A stretch of DNA of 64,000 nucleotides, taken from Blastomonas aquatica (GTDB taxonomy: Bacteria > Pseudomonadota > Alphaproteobacteria > Sphingomonadales > Sphingomonadaceae). The notes beneath the pieces are model-generated. The model had not been told where the DNA came from. It did not search any database and saw only the letters and a list, made by a program, of their open reading frames with translations. Positions 8,339 through 16,119 of the stretch are shown here, piece after piece. Position 1 is the stretch's first letter. Every line of letters begins with the position of its first letter. The stretch lies in NCBI RefSeq assembly GCF_014639875.1, contig NZ_BMGD01000006.1, positions 62,001-126,000 of the forward strand, read 5' to 3'. The position numbers and the translations under genes were made by a program.

Positions 8339-9136
8339 TCAGCTGAAGTTCGCGGGCCTTTTCTGCATGAAGGCGAACACCGCTTCCATCTGATTAGGCG
8401 TGCGGATGATCTTTTCCTGGAGCACGCTTTCTTCCATCAGGATCGCGTCGGTGTCCAAATCCGGGGTGCGGTTGAACAGGTTCTTGGCGGCGCGCACGGC
8501 ATCCGGGTTCTTCGCTGCGATGTCGGTGGCGATGGCCATTGCGCGGGCGTGCGGATCGGCATCGAGATGCGTGGCAAAGCCGATCCGGCCCGCTTCCTCG
8601 CCGGAGAATTCGCGGTTGGTGTAGGTCAGCTCACGCAGCACATCGTCGCGCACCGTGCCGCGCCACAGCGCATAGCCGCCCATGTCGGGGATCAGCCCCC
8701 AGCGCATTTCCATGATCGACAGCCGCGCATCGGGCGCGATGATCCGCATGCACGCGCCCGACATGATCTGCAGACCTCCGCCGAAGCACACGCCGTGGAC
8801 GGCCGCGATCACCGGCATCGGCAGCTTGCGCCAGCCGAAGGCGACCTGCTGGAACTTGTTGGCGTTGCCATAGGTGCGGTCGGTGAGCGCGGCGGGCGCA
8901 TCACCACCCGAGCTTCCGCCGGGCGCGGTGAAGCTGGCCATGTCGAGCCCCGCGCAGAACGAGCGTCCCTCACCCGAGAGCACGACCGCGCGCACGCCGG
9001 GTTCGTTGCCCAGCCGGTCGATCGCGGCGATGATGCCATCGAACATCGCCGGATCGAGCGCGTTCATCTTGTCCGCGCGGTTGAGCCGGACATCGGCAAC
9101 GTGGTTATCGATGGTGATGCTGACCCGGTCGTTCAT
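8339..9136 (-). CDS. Crotonase (enoyl-CoA hydratase/isomerase) family protein
   Basis: This 265-residue protein has the crotonase hallmarks S-F-C-A-G-L-D at 59-65 and H-G-V-C-F-G-G-G at 114-121, whose backbone amides form the oxyanion hole, and E-M-R-W-G-L-I-P-D at 143-151. In hydratases two glutamates activate water. The second is present (E143), but the first position holds Q123. Together with D151 this argues for an isomerase, a dehalogenase-like enzyme or another branch rather than a classical hydratase. It overlaps the upstream thioredoxin-fold isomerase gene by 4 bases (ATGA), so the two are translationally coupled. Confidence 0.85.
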   Translation of the reverse strand: MNDRVSITIDNHVADVRLNRADKMNALDPAMFDGIIAAIDRLGNEPGVRAVVLSGEGRSFCAGLDMASFTAPGGSSGGDAPAALTDRTYGNANKFQQVAFGWRKLPMPVIAAVHGVCFGGGLQIMSGACMRIIAPDARLSIMEMRWGLIPDMGGYALWRGTVRDDVLRELTYTNREFSGEEAGRIGFATHLDADPHARAMAIATDIAAKNPDAVRAAKNLFNRTPDLDTDAILMEESVLQEKIIRTPNQMEAVFAFMQKRPANFS

Positions 9137-9762
9137 GAAATGCTCTCTCCCTTGGCGCTTGCGAGCGCCTGTTCCACCAGTGGCAACTGGTCGTTGCCAA
9201 AGTACATATCGCTGCCGCCAACGAAAATCGAGGGCGAACCATAGCCGCCGCGCGCCACCAAGGCTTCGGTGTTGGCGCGCAGCCGGTCCTTGATCGGCTG
9301 GCTGTTCGCCGCGGCGATCAGGGCCGCGCCATCCATGCCGATGCCTGCGGCGACCGCAGCGACTTCCGCTGGATCGTCAAGGTTGCGCTGATCGACGAAA
9401 TAGGCGTGGAACGCGGCTTGCGCAAAGCGTTCGAGCGCGGCCTGGTCATCCTCGAGCGCACACGCCGCGCGCATCGGTGCGATGCTCTTGAGCGGGTGGT
9501 GCGGCGAGGGGAAATTGAGCTCGACCCCGGTCCATCGCGCCCAGTCGCGCAGGGTTTTGCCCATATGCCGGAACTTGGGGCTGCTGCCATCTTCGCGCGC
9601 GGCGTAGACCGACGGGTTTGCGGCATTGAACACCCCGCCGACCAGGATCGGCGTCCAGCGGATCGTCGCATTGTGCCGAGCCGCCAATGGCCGGATGTTG
9701 TGGAACGCGAGGTAGGTCCACGGGCTCGAGAGATCGAAGCAAAATTCGATTTGAGGGGTCAT
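9133..9762 (-). CDS. 2-hydroxychromene-2-carboxylate isomerase family (DsbA-like fold)
   Basis: This 209-residue protein has F-D-L-S-S-P-W-T-Y-L-A near the N-terminus, the serine that replaces a DsbA cysteine in kappa-class GST and HCCA isomerases. It also has the helical insertion and a C-terminal G-G-Y-G-S-P-S-I-F-V-G-G. HCCA isomerases act with glutathione in naphthalene-type ring degradation. Many members, however, are general DSBA-oxidoreductases with CoA-thioester or organic-acid partners. Coupling to a crotonase supports a small catabolic module, but no ring-cleavage genes are present in the window. Confidence 0.85.
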   Translation of the reverse strand: MTPQIEFCFDLSSPWTYLAFHNIRPLAARHNATIRWTPILVGGVFNAANPSVYAAREDGSSPKFRHMGKTLRDWARWTGVELNFPSPHHPLKSIAPMRAACALEDDQAALERFAQAAFHAYFVDQRNLDDPAEVAAVAAGIGMDGAALIAAANSQPIKDRLRANTEALVARGGYGSPSIFVGGSDMYFGNDQLPLVEQALASAKGESIS

Positions 9763-9783
9763 GCGGTGACGTTCCTTTCTTGC

Positions 9784-9814
9784 CCGTTCTCCGGCGAAAG
9801 CCGGAGCCCAGGGG
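9784..9814. repeat. Solo half of a family A element
   Basis: Only one arm (TTCTCCGGCGAAAGCCGGAG) is present. A different repeat family begins 27 bases further on. It may be a broken element or the insertion target for its neighbour. Confidence 0.65.
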
Positions 9815-9840
9815 TGAGTTCAATCTTCCCATGCCTCATC

Positions 9841-9923
9841 CCGTCATTCCCGCGAACGCGGGAATCCCGCTGTTTCGCGACCGCAGCGCAGAAGCGGGAC
9901 CCCCGCGTTCGCGGGGGTGACGA
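9841..9923. repeat. Family B palindromic element
   Basis: Two inverted modules, CATTCCCGCGAACGCGGGAA and CCCGCGTTCGCGGGGGTGAC, are separated by a stretch containing GAAGCGGGAC. A second copy lies at 44243-44322. This is a common sphingomonad intergenic palindrome with CGCGAACGCG cores. Confidence 0.8.
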
Positions 9924-9955
9924 TGGAAACGAAGGTGCGCAAGAACCGCAACCCA

Positions 9956-10645
9956 TCACGTCTTGATCCCGAACAACGTCTCGCGCGTCTTCGCATCGGC
10001 CTGCGGGTTGCGGTTGATCGCGTCCTTCATCACACCCAGCCCCGCCTGCAGCGCGGGCCGCGCACGGCACAGCGCGTACCAGCGGGCAACGTTAGGATAA
10101 TCGTCGAGCGTGATCTCCTGCCTTTTGTGGGTCAATATCCACGGGAAAATCGCCATGTCGGCAATGGTGTATTCATCCCCCGCGACATACTCCGCATCGC
10201 CCAGCCTGCGGTCGAGCACGCCGTACAGCCGCGCCGTCTCACGCTCATAGCGGTCGATGGCATAAGGCAGCTTCTCGGGCGCATACAGCTTGAAATGGCC
10301 GTTCTGCCCGAGCATCGGCCCGAGGCCACCCATCTGCCACATCAGCCATTCGAGCACCCGCGTGCGCCCGCGCAGGTCGGCAGGCATGAACCGCCCCGCC
10401 TTGTCCGCCAGATACAGCAAAATCGCGCCGGTCTCGAACACGCTTACCGGATCACCGCCACCGGGCGGGTCATGATCGACGATCGCGGGGATACGGTTGT
10501 TGGGGCTGATCTTGAGAAACGCGGGTTCGAACTGCTCGCCGGCGCCGATGTTCACCGGCTTGACGGTGTAAGGCAGGCCGCATTCCTCGAGCATGATCGC
10601 AATCTTCCACCCATTGGGGGTGGGGGCGTAATACAGGTCGATCAT
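9956..10645 (-). CDS. Glutathione S-transferase, YfcG/YghU-like
   Basis: This 229-residue protein has a thioredoxin-fold N-terminal domain (L-Y-Y-A-P-T-P-N-G-W-K, then N-N-R-I-P-A-I-V-D and the glutathione-binding F-E-T-G-A-I-L-L-Y-L-A). An all-helical C-terminal domain follows, with Y-T-I-A-D-M-A-I-F-P-W. The A-P-T-P-N-G-W-K motif with a threonine and asparagine is typical of the nu-class/YfcG group, which has disulfide-bond reductase activity with glutathione. The ATG at 10645 follows a GGAGAGG site and is preferred over 10696. It is probably cytosolic. Confidence 0.88.
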   Translation of the reverse strand: MIDLYYAPTPNGWKIAIMLEECGLPYTVKPVNIGAGEQFEPAFLKISPNNRIPAIVDHDPPGGGDPVSVFETGAILLYLADKAGRFMPADLRGRTRVLEWLMWQMGGLGPMLGQNGHFKLYAPEKLPYAIDRYERETARLYGVLDRRLGDAEYVAGDEYTIADMAIFPWILTHKRQEITLDDYPNVARWYALCRARPALQAGLGVMKDAINRNPQADAKTRETLFGIKT

Positions 10646-10715
10646 CGGGTTATGGCCTCTCCAGACGGATTCGCATTGCGTCTTGCAACCGATCATAACG
10701 CGGCGTGCAGCGCTG

Positions 10716-11429
10716 TCACCCCCGGGGTTGGGGCGCGGTCACCAACCGGTAGCCCTGACGCTTGACCGTTTCGATTTGCACCGCGCCCCGCAGGGCCACC
10801 AATCGCTGGCGCAGCTTGAAGATATGCACCTCTGGGCTGTTGGTGCCTGGGTCGAACGCGGTGCGCCAAACCGTATGGAGCAGCAGCTCGCGGCTGACCG
10901 CCAGCCCGGCGTGCCGCGCCAGCACCAGCAGCAGATCGAACTCGCGCGGCATCAACGGCAGCGTCTGGCCTTGCCAGCACGCCTGCCGCAACCCGGTATC
11001 GAAGGTGAAGCCCGCCAGCATGACGATGCCCTTTGCCGCCGCCCGCGTTCGCTGGGTGGCAATCATCCGCGCCGCCAGTTCGCAAGGCGCGATACGCGCC
11101 GAGACCGCGTCGTCCGCCCCCGCCAGGATCAGCCCTGCCCTTGCCTCAGCAGCGTTGACGCCCAGGACGATCAACGGTGCGATGCGGGGTGGATTCTGGC
11201 CAAGCAGCTCGCGCACCAGCGCACGGTGGCGGCGGTCGCACAGCACCGGGGCGATCGGCGTCGGAATGCCAACAGGGTCGGCAAGTTCTGCGCTCACACC
11301 AAACCGCGCAAGCGACTGGACCTGTGCCGCCATCACCGCGCGATCGGAACCGATCGCCAGCCATGCCAAGGGCGCACCGCACGCCGCAGTGCCGGTTCTG
11401 GTCGGAGCTGTCCTGTCGTCGCGCCACAT
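10716..11429 (-). CDS. OmpR-type winged-helix transcriptional regulator with degenerate receiver
   Basis: The last 100 or so of 237 residues form a canonical OmpR/PhoB winged helix: L-P-L-M-P-R-E-F-D-L-L-L-V-L-A, then R-E-L-L-L-H-T-V-W, then V-H-I-F-K-L-R-Q-R-L and a closing K-R-Q-G-Y-R-L-V. The N-terminal half is receiver-like in size and ends in A-G-A-D-D-A-V. It lacks the acidic pocket, a phospho-acceptor aspartate at the usual strand and the conserved lysine (S-A-R-I-A-P stands where K-P-F is expected). Such proteins act without phosphorylation. A GGGGAA ribosome binding site precedes the ATG. No kinase gene is adjacent. Its targets are unknown. Confidence 0.8.
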   Translation of the reverse strand: MWRDDRTAPTRTGTAACGAPLAWLAIGSDRAVMAAQVQSLARFGVSAELADPVGIPTPIAPVLCDRRHRALVRELLGQNPPRIAPLIVLGVNAAEARAGLILAGADDAVSARIAPCELAARMIATQRTRAAAKGIVMLAGFTFDTGLRQACWQGQTLPLMPREFDLLLVLARHAGLAVSRELLLHTVWRTAFDPGTNSPEVHIFKLRQRLVALRGAVQIETVKRQGYRLVTAPQPRG

Positions 11430-11551
11430 CGCGCTTCCCCCGCAGGTGCCCGCCGGGGCACGCTGCCGGAGATAAAAGCGCGTTCATCGACGCGATGAGA
11501 GGACAACAGGCTCCGAAACGGAGGAACACGGCCCCCCAATCACGTCCCCGA

Positions 11552-12763
11552 TCAGCTGCCGACGGCTTGCCCTGGCGCATTGACGCCCATGCTGGTGAGG
11601 TAGCGCTTCACGTTGCGTGCGGCCTGGCGCAGCCGCTGTTCGTTCTCGACCATCGCGATGCGGACAAAACCCTCGCCGTCCTCGCCATAGCCGACGCCCG
11701 GCGCAACCGCGACCTTGGCGTGCTGCAGCAATTGCTTGGAAAACTCGAGGCTCCCCATGTGCTTGAGCGCGGGTGGCAGCGGGGCCCAGGCGAACATCGA
11801 TGCGCGCGGCGGGGGGATGTCCCACCCTGCCCGGCCAAAGGCCTCGACCATCACGTCGCGGCGCTTGTGATAGAGCTCGCGGTTCTTTTGGACGATGTCC
11901 TGCGGGCCGTTCAATGCCGCGCATGCCGCCGCCTGAATGGGGGTGAATGCTCCATAATCGAGATAGCTCTTCACCCGGGTCAGCGCCGAGATCAGCGTCT
12001 TGTTGCCCACGGCAAAGCCCATCCGCCATCCGGCCATCGAATAGGTCTTCGACATCGAGGTGAATTCGACCGCGACATCCTTGGCGCCGGGGACCTGCAG
12101 GATCGACGGCGTCGGGCAGCCATCGAAGTACAGCTCGCTATAGGCCAGGTCGGACAAGACCCAGACCTTGTTCTCCTTGGCCCACGCGACCAGCCGTTCG
12201 TAAAAGGCAAGGTCCACGACCTCGGCGGTGGGGTTGGACGGATAGCCGACGACCAGCACCGACGGACGCGGCACGGTGAACGCCATCGCGCGGTCGAGCG
12301 AGCGCCAGTAGTTCTCATCCGGAGTGGTCGGCACCGAACGGATCGTGGCCCCTGCGATGATAAACCCGAAGGTGTGGATCGGGTAGCTGGGGTTGGGCGC
12401 GAGCACGACATCGCCCGGCGCGGTAATCGCGTTGGCAAGGCTGGAGAGCCCCTCCTTCGATCCCATCGTCACCACGACCTCGGTTTCGGGGTCGAGCTCG
12501 ACGTTGAAGCGGCGCGCATAATAGTTCGCCTGCGCCTTGCGGAGGCCCGGGATGCCTTTGGACTGGCTGTAGCCATGCGCATCGGGCTTCATCGCGACTT
12601 CACACAATTTTTCGATCACGTGCGCCGGCGGCGGCAGGTCGGGATTGCCCATGCCCAGATCGATGATGTCCTCTCCGCCCGCTCGCGCCGCAGCCCGCAT
12701 CGCATTGACTTCGGCAATGACATAAGGGGGCAGGCGTTTGATGCGGTAGAATTCTTCGGACAT
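11552..12763 (-). CDS. alaC: Glutamate-pyruvate (alanine) aminotransferase, AlaC/LL-DAP aminotransferase-like
   Basis: This 403-residue fold-type I PLP aminotransferase has the PLP lysine K239 in S-M-S-K-T-Y-S-M-A-G-W-R, the aspartate and tyrosine of S-D-L-A-Y-S-E around 204-210, and the substrate arginine region F-V-R-I-A-M-V-E-N near the end. The start M-S-E-E-F-Y-R-I-K-R-L-P-P-Y-V is the usual one for AlaC proteins, so 12763 is preferred to 12835. AlaC makes alanine from pyruvate and glutamate; close relatives act in methionine or diaminopimelate metabolism. It is divergent from phaC (12944). Confidence 0.85.
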   Translation of the reverse strand: MSEEFYRIKRLPPYVIAEVNAMRAAARAGGEDIIDLGMGNPDLPPPAHVIEKLCEVAMKPDAHGYSQSKGIPGLRKAQANYYARRFNVELDPETEVVVTMGSKEGLSSLANAITAPGDVVLAPNPSYPIHTFGFIIAGATIRSVPTTPDENYWRSLDRAMAFTVPRPSVLVVGYPSNPTAEVVDLAFYERLVAWAKENKVWVLSDLAYSELYFDGCPTPSILQVPGAKDVAVEFTSMSKTYSMAGWRMGFAVGNKTLISALTRVKSYLDYGAFTPIQAAACAALNGPQDIVQKNRELYHKRRDVMVEAFGRAGWDIPPPRASMFAWAPLPPALKHMGSLEFSKQLLQHAKVAVAPGVGYGEDGEGFVRIAMVENEQRLRQAARNVKRYLTSMGVNAPGQAVGS

Positions 12764-12943
12764 ATCGATTTCGCTTTTCAGTTCTCCGTGAATGGAGCGC
12801 GCTGTTTGACGTATGTGGGTGCGCGTGTCGAGCAAAAGCGGCTAGCCGGATCGCTGCGGGCGACACGCGGAACCAAGAGACGGCTTATCTTTGCAATCCG
12901 GGGCTGCTAGGACATGCGCAAAGAGCAAAAGCGAGAGATGACC

Positions 12944-14776
12944 ATGTCAGGCGATACCGAACTCACCACTCCGGGCCTGCCCACGCTGGAAGAGATGCAG
13001 CACTGGACCTGGGTGGTCGGCCGCGCGCAGCAGATGATGCTCGAGCACGCCGCAACGATGGCCCAGCAAACCATGGCCCAGCAGACCCCGATGGACATGA
13101 GCGCCTTCACCAGCCCGCAGGCGCTGCAGGCGCGGCTGCCCGCCTGGATGGGCAGCATGCCGCAGGCGATGCTCGATGCGCAGGCCGATATGTGGCGCGA
13201 CGGCATGACCTTGTGGCAGGGCTTCATCGGCGCGATGACCCCGCCTGCGATGCTCGCCCAGAACGAAGGCGGCCCGCCCAAGACCCCCGGCAGCGTCCCC
13301 GAACTGCGCACCGACCGCCGCTTTGCCGCGCGCCAGTGGCACGACAACCCGGTCTATGCGCTGATCCAGCAGAGCTATCTGATGGTGTCCGAACAGATGC
13401 TGCGCGTCGCCGACCGGGTGGATGGCCTCGAGCCGCGCCAGAAGGAAAAGATGCGCTTTGCGCTGAAGGGCCTGCTCGACGCATCGAGCCCCGCGAACTT
13501 TGCGATGACCAACCCGCTGGTGCTGGAAAAGATGGTCGAGAGCAAGGGCGAGAACCTGCTCAAGGGGCTCGAGCACATGCTGGGTGACATGCGCAAGGGC
13601 CAGCTCACCCACACCGACCCCGATGCGTTCGAGCTCGGCCGCAACATCGCGATGACCCCGGGCAAGGTGGTCTACGAAACGCCGCTGTTCCAGCTGATCC
13701 AGTACGCCCCCACCACCGACGATGTGCTCGAGATCCCGCTGGTGATCTTCCCGCCGTGGATCAACCGCTTCTACATCCTCGATCTCAACCCGCAGAAAAG
13801 CTTCGTCCGCTGGGCGACCGAACAGGGCATCACCGTGTTCATGGTCTCGTGGAAGTCCGCCGACGAGAGCATGGCCGAGATCATCTGGGACGATTACGTC
13901 AAGGCGCAGATCGAGGCGATCGATGTCGTGCGCGATCTGCTCTCGGTCCCCCATGTCCACACCATCGGCTATTGCGTCGCGGGCACCACGCTCGCCGCCA
14001 CGCTGGCTTTGCTCGCCAAGCGCGGCGAGGCAGAGCGCGTCAAGTCGGTCACCTTCTTCACCGCGCAGGTCGATTTCGAAAAGGCGGGCGATCTCACATT
14101 GTTCGTCGATGACGAGCAATTGAAGCTGGTCGATCAGTTGGGCGCCAAGGGCTTTCTCGACGGGCGCTATATGGCCGCGACCTTCAACCTGCTGCGCGGG
14201 CGCGACCTGATCTGGAACTATGTGATCAACAACTATCTGCTGGGCGAGGACTATCCCCCGTTCGACCTGCTCCACTGGAACGGCGACACCACCAACCTGC
14301 CCGCCAAGTGGCACAAGTCGTACCTCAAGGATTTGTATCGCGACAACCGGCTGGCGCAGCCCGGATCGATGGTCGTCGACGGCACTCCGATCGACCTGCG
14401 CCTAATCGAGACCCCGGCCTATGTCCAGGCAGGCAAGGAAGACCATATCGCCCCGCTCGAAAGCGTCTGGCGGCTGACCGATCACCTGTCGGGCCCCACG
14501 CGCTTCGTGCTCGCAGGATCAGGCCATATCGCAGGCGTGGTCAACCCGCCCTCGATGCAGAAATACCAGTACTGGACCAACGAGGACGAGGTGAACGGGC
14601 TCGAGCACTTCATCGCGGGCGCGACCGAGACCAAGGGCAGCTGGTGGCCCGACTGGGCCGCCTGGCTCAAGGTGCACGCCCCCAAGACGATTGCCGCCAA
14701 GGGTGCGCGCGTACCGGGCAAGGGCAAGCTCAAAGCCATCGAGGATGCGCCGGGGCGTTACGTCAAGCAGCGCTGA
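12944..14776 (+). CDS. phaC: Class I poly(R)-hydroxyalkanoate synthase
   Basis: This 610-residue enzyme has an N-terminal PhaC domain and an alpha/beta hydrolase core with the lipase-like box G-Y-C-V-A-G, whose catalytic cysteine is C344. The conserved D-H-I-A-P and G-S-G-H-I-A-G-V-V-N-P-P motifs supply the aspartate and histidine. Length and box fit class I synthases, which polymerise short-chain 3-hydroxyacyl-CoA into granules without a PhaE subunit. The start at 12944 was chosen because GAGAG lies 6 bases upstream; in-frame ATGs at 12914 and 12938 are possible. A phasin gene follows 175 bases downstream with its own promoter. Confidence 0.92.
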   Translation: MSGDTELTTPGLPTLEEMQHWTWVVGRAQQMMLEHAATMAQQTMAQQTPMDMSAFTSPQALQARLPAWMGSMPQAMLDAQADMWRDGMTLWQGFIGAMTPPAMLAQNEGGPPKTPGSVPELRTDRRFAARQWHDNPVYALIQQSYLMVSEQMLRVADRVDGLEPRQKEKMRFALKGLLDASSPANFAMTNPLVLEKMVESKGENLLKGLEHMLGDMRKGQLTHTDPDAFELGRNIAMTPGKVVYETPLFQLIQYAPTTDDVLEIPLVIFPPWINRFYILDLNPQKSFVRWATEQGITVFMVSWKSADESMAEIIWDDYVKAQIEAIDVVRDLLSVPHVHTIGYCVAGTTLAATLALLAKRGEAERVKSVTFFTAQVDFEKAGDLTLFVDDEQLKLVDQLGAKGFLDGRYMAATFNLLRGRDLIWNYVINNYLLGEDYPPFDLLHWNGDTTNLPAKWHKSYLKDLYRDNRLAQPGSMVVDGTPIDLRLIETPAYVQAGKEDHIAPLESVWRLTDHLSGPTRFVLAGSGHIAGVVNPPSMQKYQYWTNEDEVNGLEHFIAGATETKGSWWPDWAAWLKVHAPKTIAAKGARVPGKGKLKAIEDAPGRYVKQR

Positions 14777-14862
14777 CGCGGTTGCGAAATCGCACGGTTT
14801 GGGCTAAGGCTGTGATCGGCCAGCGTTCCGCAATGCCGGGCGTTTGAGCTACAGCATGGCTT

Positions 14863-14925
14863 TTGTGCACTGCAACATTTTTCCTTGACGGGCCTAACCT
14901 GGATCACTATTGTGCACTGCAGCAT
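14863..14925 (+). promoter_or_regulatory. Phasin promoter with two 16-bp operator-like repeats
   Basis: TTGTGCACTGCAACAT (14863-14878) and TTGTGCACTGCAGCAT (14910-14925) match at 15 of 16 positions and start 47 bases apart. Between them is TTGACG (14885-14890), then a 17-base spacer and TATTGT (14908-14913), a good sigma70-type promoter. One repeat therefore lies upstream of the -35 box and the other covers the -10 box. The TGCAnTGCA-like half-sites resemble the TGC/GCA-rich sites bound by PhaR repressors, which control phasin genes; PhaR binding here is inference. Confidence 0.6.
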
Positions 14926-14951
14926 AACGCAGCAGACGAGTGGAACCAGAC

Positions 14952-15860
14952 ATGTCCGATCAGAGCAAGACCCCGCCTGCCAAGGATGGGACAGTTGCAC
15001 CGGCAGCCGCCGTTCCCGCAGCCGTCGCAGCGCCCAAGGCAGACGTCAGCGCCAAGGCTGAAAAGCCCGACGCCACCACGACCGATACGCTGAAGACCGA
15101 AGCTTCCAAGACCGTGCTGGCCCAGGCTGCCGATCCCGTGATCGCGCCTGTCGAAGCCAAGGTCGTAGCGAAGCCCGCGTCCAAGCCGGTCCTGGCCAAA
15201 TCTACCGAGGCCAAGTCCGCCGAAGCCAAGCCCGCTGCAGCCAAGCCTGCCGCGTCCAAGCCCACTCCACCAAAGATGGCCAAGCCTGCCGCAAAGACGG
15301 CTGCGCCCAAGGCCACGAAGCCCAAGTCCGCAGTCACCAAAACTCCGGTTGCCGCCAAGGTTGCCGCTCTTGTGAAGAAGAAGGAATCCATCATGACCAC
15401 CACCGAAACCATCACCGCCGAAACCAAGAAGGCCGCCGAAGCCATGACCGATCGGGTCAAGAACCTGATGGGCGACGTTTCGACCCGCGCCAAGACCGCC
15501 TATGAAAAGGGCACCGAAATGGTCAGCCAGGCGACCGAATTCTCCAAGGGCAACGTTGAAGCCCTAGTCGAATCGAGCAAGATCGCAGCCAAGGGCGCGC
15601 AGGACATGGGCCAGACCTATGCCGAAGACACCAAGAAGACCTTCGAGGAAATGACCGCGGCGCTGAAGGAATTCACCACCGTCAAGTCGCCCACCGAGTT
15701 CATCGAGCTGCAGAGCAAGCTGGTCCGCAAGACCTTCGACACCGCTGTTGCACAGACCTCGAAGAACAGCGAAGCCTTCCTCAAGCTCGCCGGCGACGTG
15801 ATCCAGCCGATCTCGAACCGTGTCAGCGTGGCCGTCGACAGCTTCAAGAAGGCTGCCTGA
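14952..15860 (+). CDS. Phasin family protein with Ala/Lys/Pro-rich N-terminal tail
   Basis: The C-terminal 155 residues are a typical phasin_2 domain (amphipathic helices with T-A-Y-E-K-G-T-E-M-V-S-Q-A and a final F-L-K-L-A-G-D-V-I-Q-P-I). Phasins coat PHA granules. The first 147 or so residues are low complexity, rich in alanine, lysine and proline with A-K-P-A repeats like histone H1. This recalls PhaF, a granule- and DNA-binding phasin of Pseudomonas, although there the tail is C-terminal. An internal ATG at 15393 is preceded by AAGGA at a spacing of 7 and would yield the phasin domain alone. The start at 14952 (M-S-D-Q-S-K) is preferred over a GTG at 14940. A strong terminator follows. 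Confidence 0.85.
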   Translation: MSDQSKTPPAKDGTVAPAAAVPAAVAAPKADVSAKAEKPDATTTDTLKTEASKTVLAQAADPVIAPVEAKVVAKPASKPVLAKSTEAKSAEAKPAAAKPAASKPTPPKMAKPAAKTAAPKATKPKSAVTKTPVAAKVAALVKKKESIMTTTETITAETKKAAEAMTDRVKNLMGDVSTRAKTAYEKGTEMVSQATEFSKGNVEALVESSKIAAKGAQDMGQTYAEDTKKTFEEMTAALKEFTTVKSPTEFIELQSKLVRKTFDTAVAQTSKNSEAFLKLAGDVIQPISNRVSVAVDSFKKAA

Positions 15861-15907
15861 CCCAAAAGCTTCCCACCGCCTTCAACGGCGGTCGGGAAAC
15901 CAAAAAA

Positions 15908-15938
15908 GCCGCTCCGGGCAACCGGGGCGGCTTTTTTT
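15908..15938 (+). terminator. Rho-independent terminator of the phasin gene
   Basis: The stem GCCGCTCCGG / CCGGGGCGGC encloses a GCAA tetraloop and is followed by seven T residues. It lies 48 bases after the phasin stop. Confidence 0.92.
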
Positions 15939-16119
15939 GTTTGTTTGTTAGGTCGTGAATATATCGTCGGCCAACTACGCTGGGACTTGCCACGATGTTG
16001 AACGCTTGCGACTGTCCGGATTTAAGCCGCAAACGAGGGAAGCCGCCCTTCGTTCAATTCGGCACGGGCAACTAATCCTGCCATCTTTACAATTGCGGTC
16101 AGTTCCCCATCTTTCTTTT

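Noticed and set aside
15955-16119. N-terminal extension of the SEC-C protein from a GTG at 15955
   Set aside because: The added 55 residues begin just after the phasin terminator and look non-coding, and SEC-C motifs are usually terminal; the ATG at 16120 is more likely, although it lacks a clear ribosome binding site.
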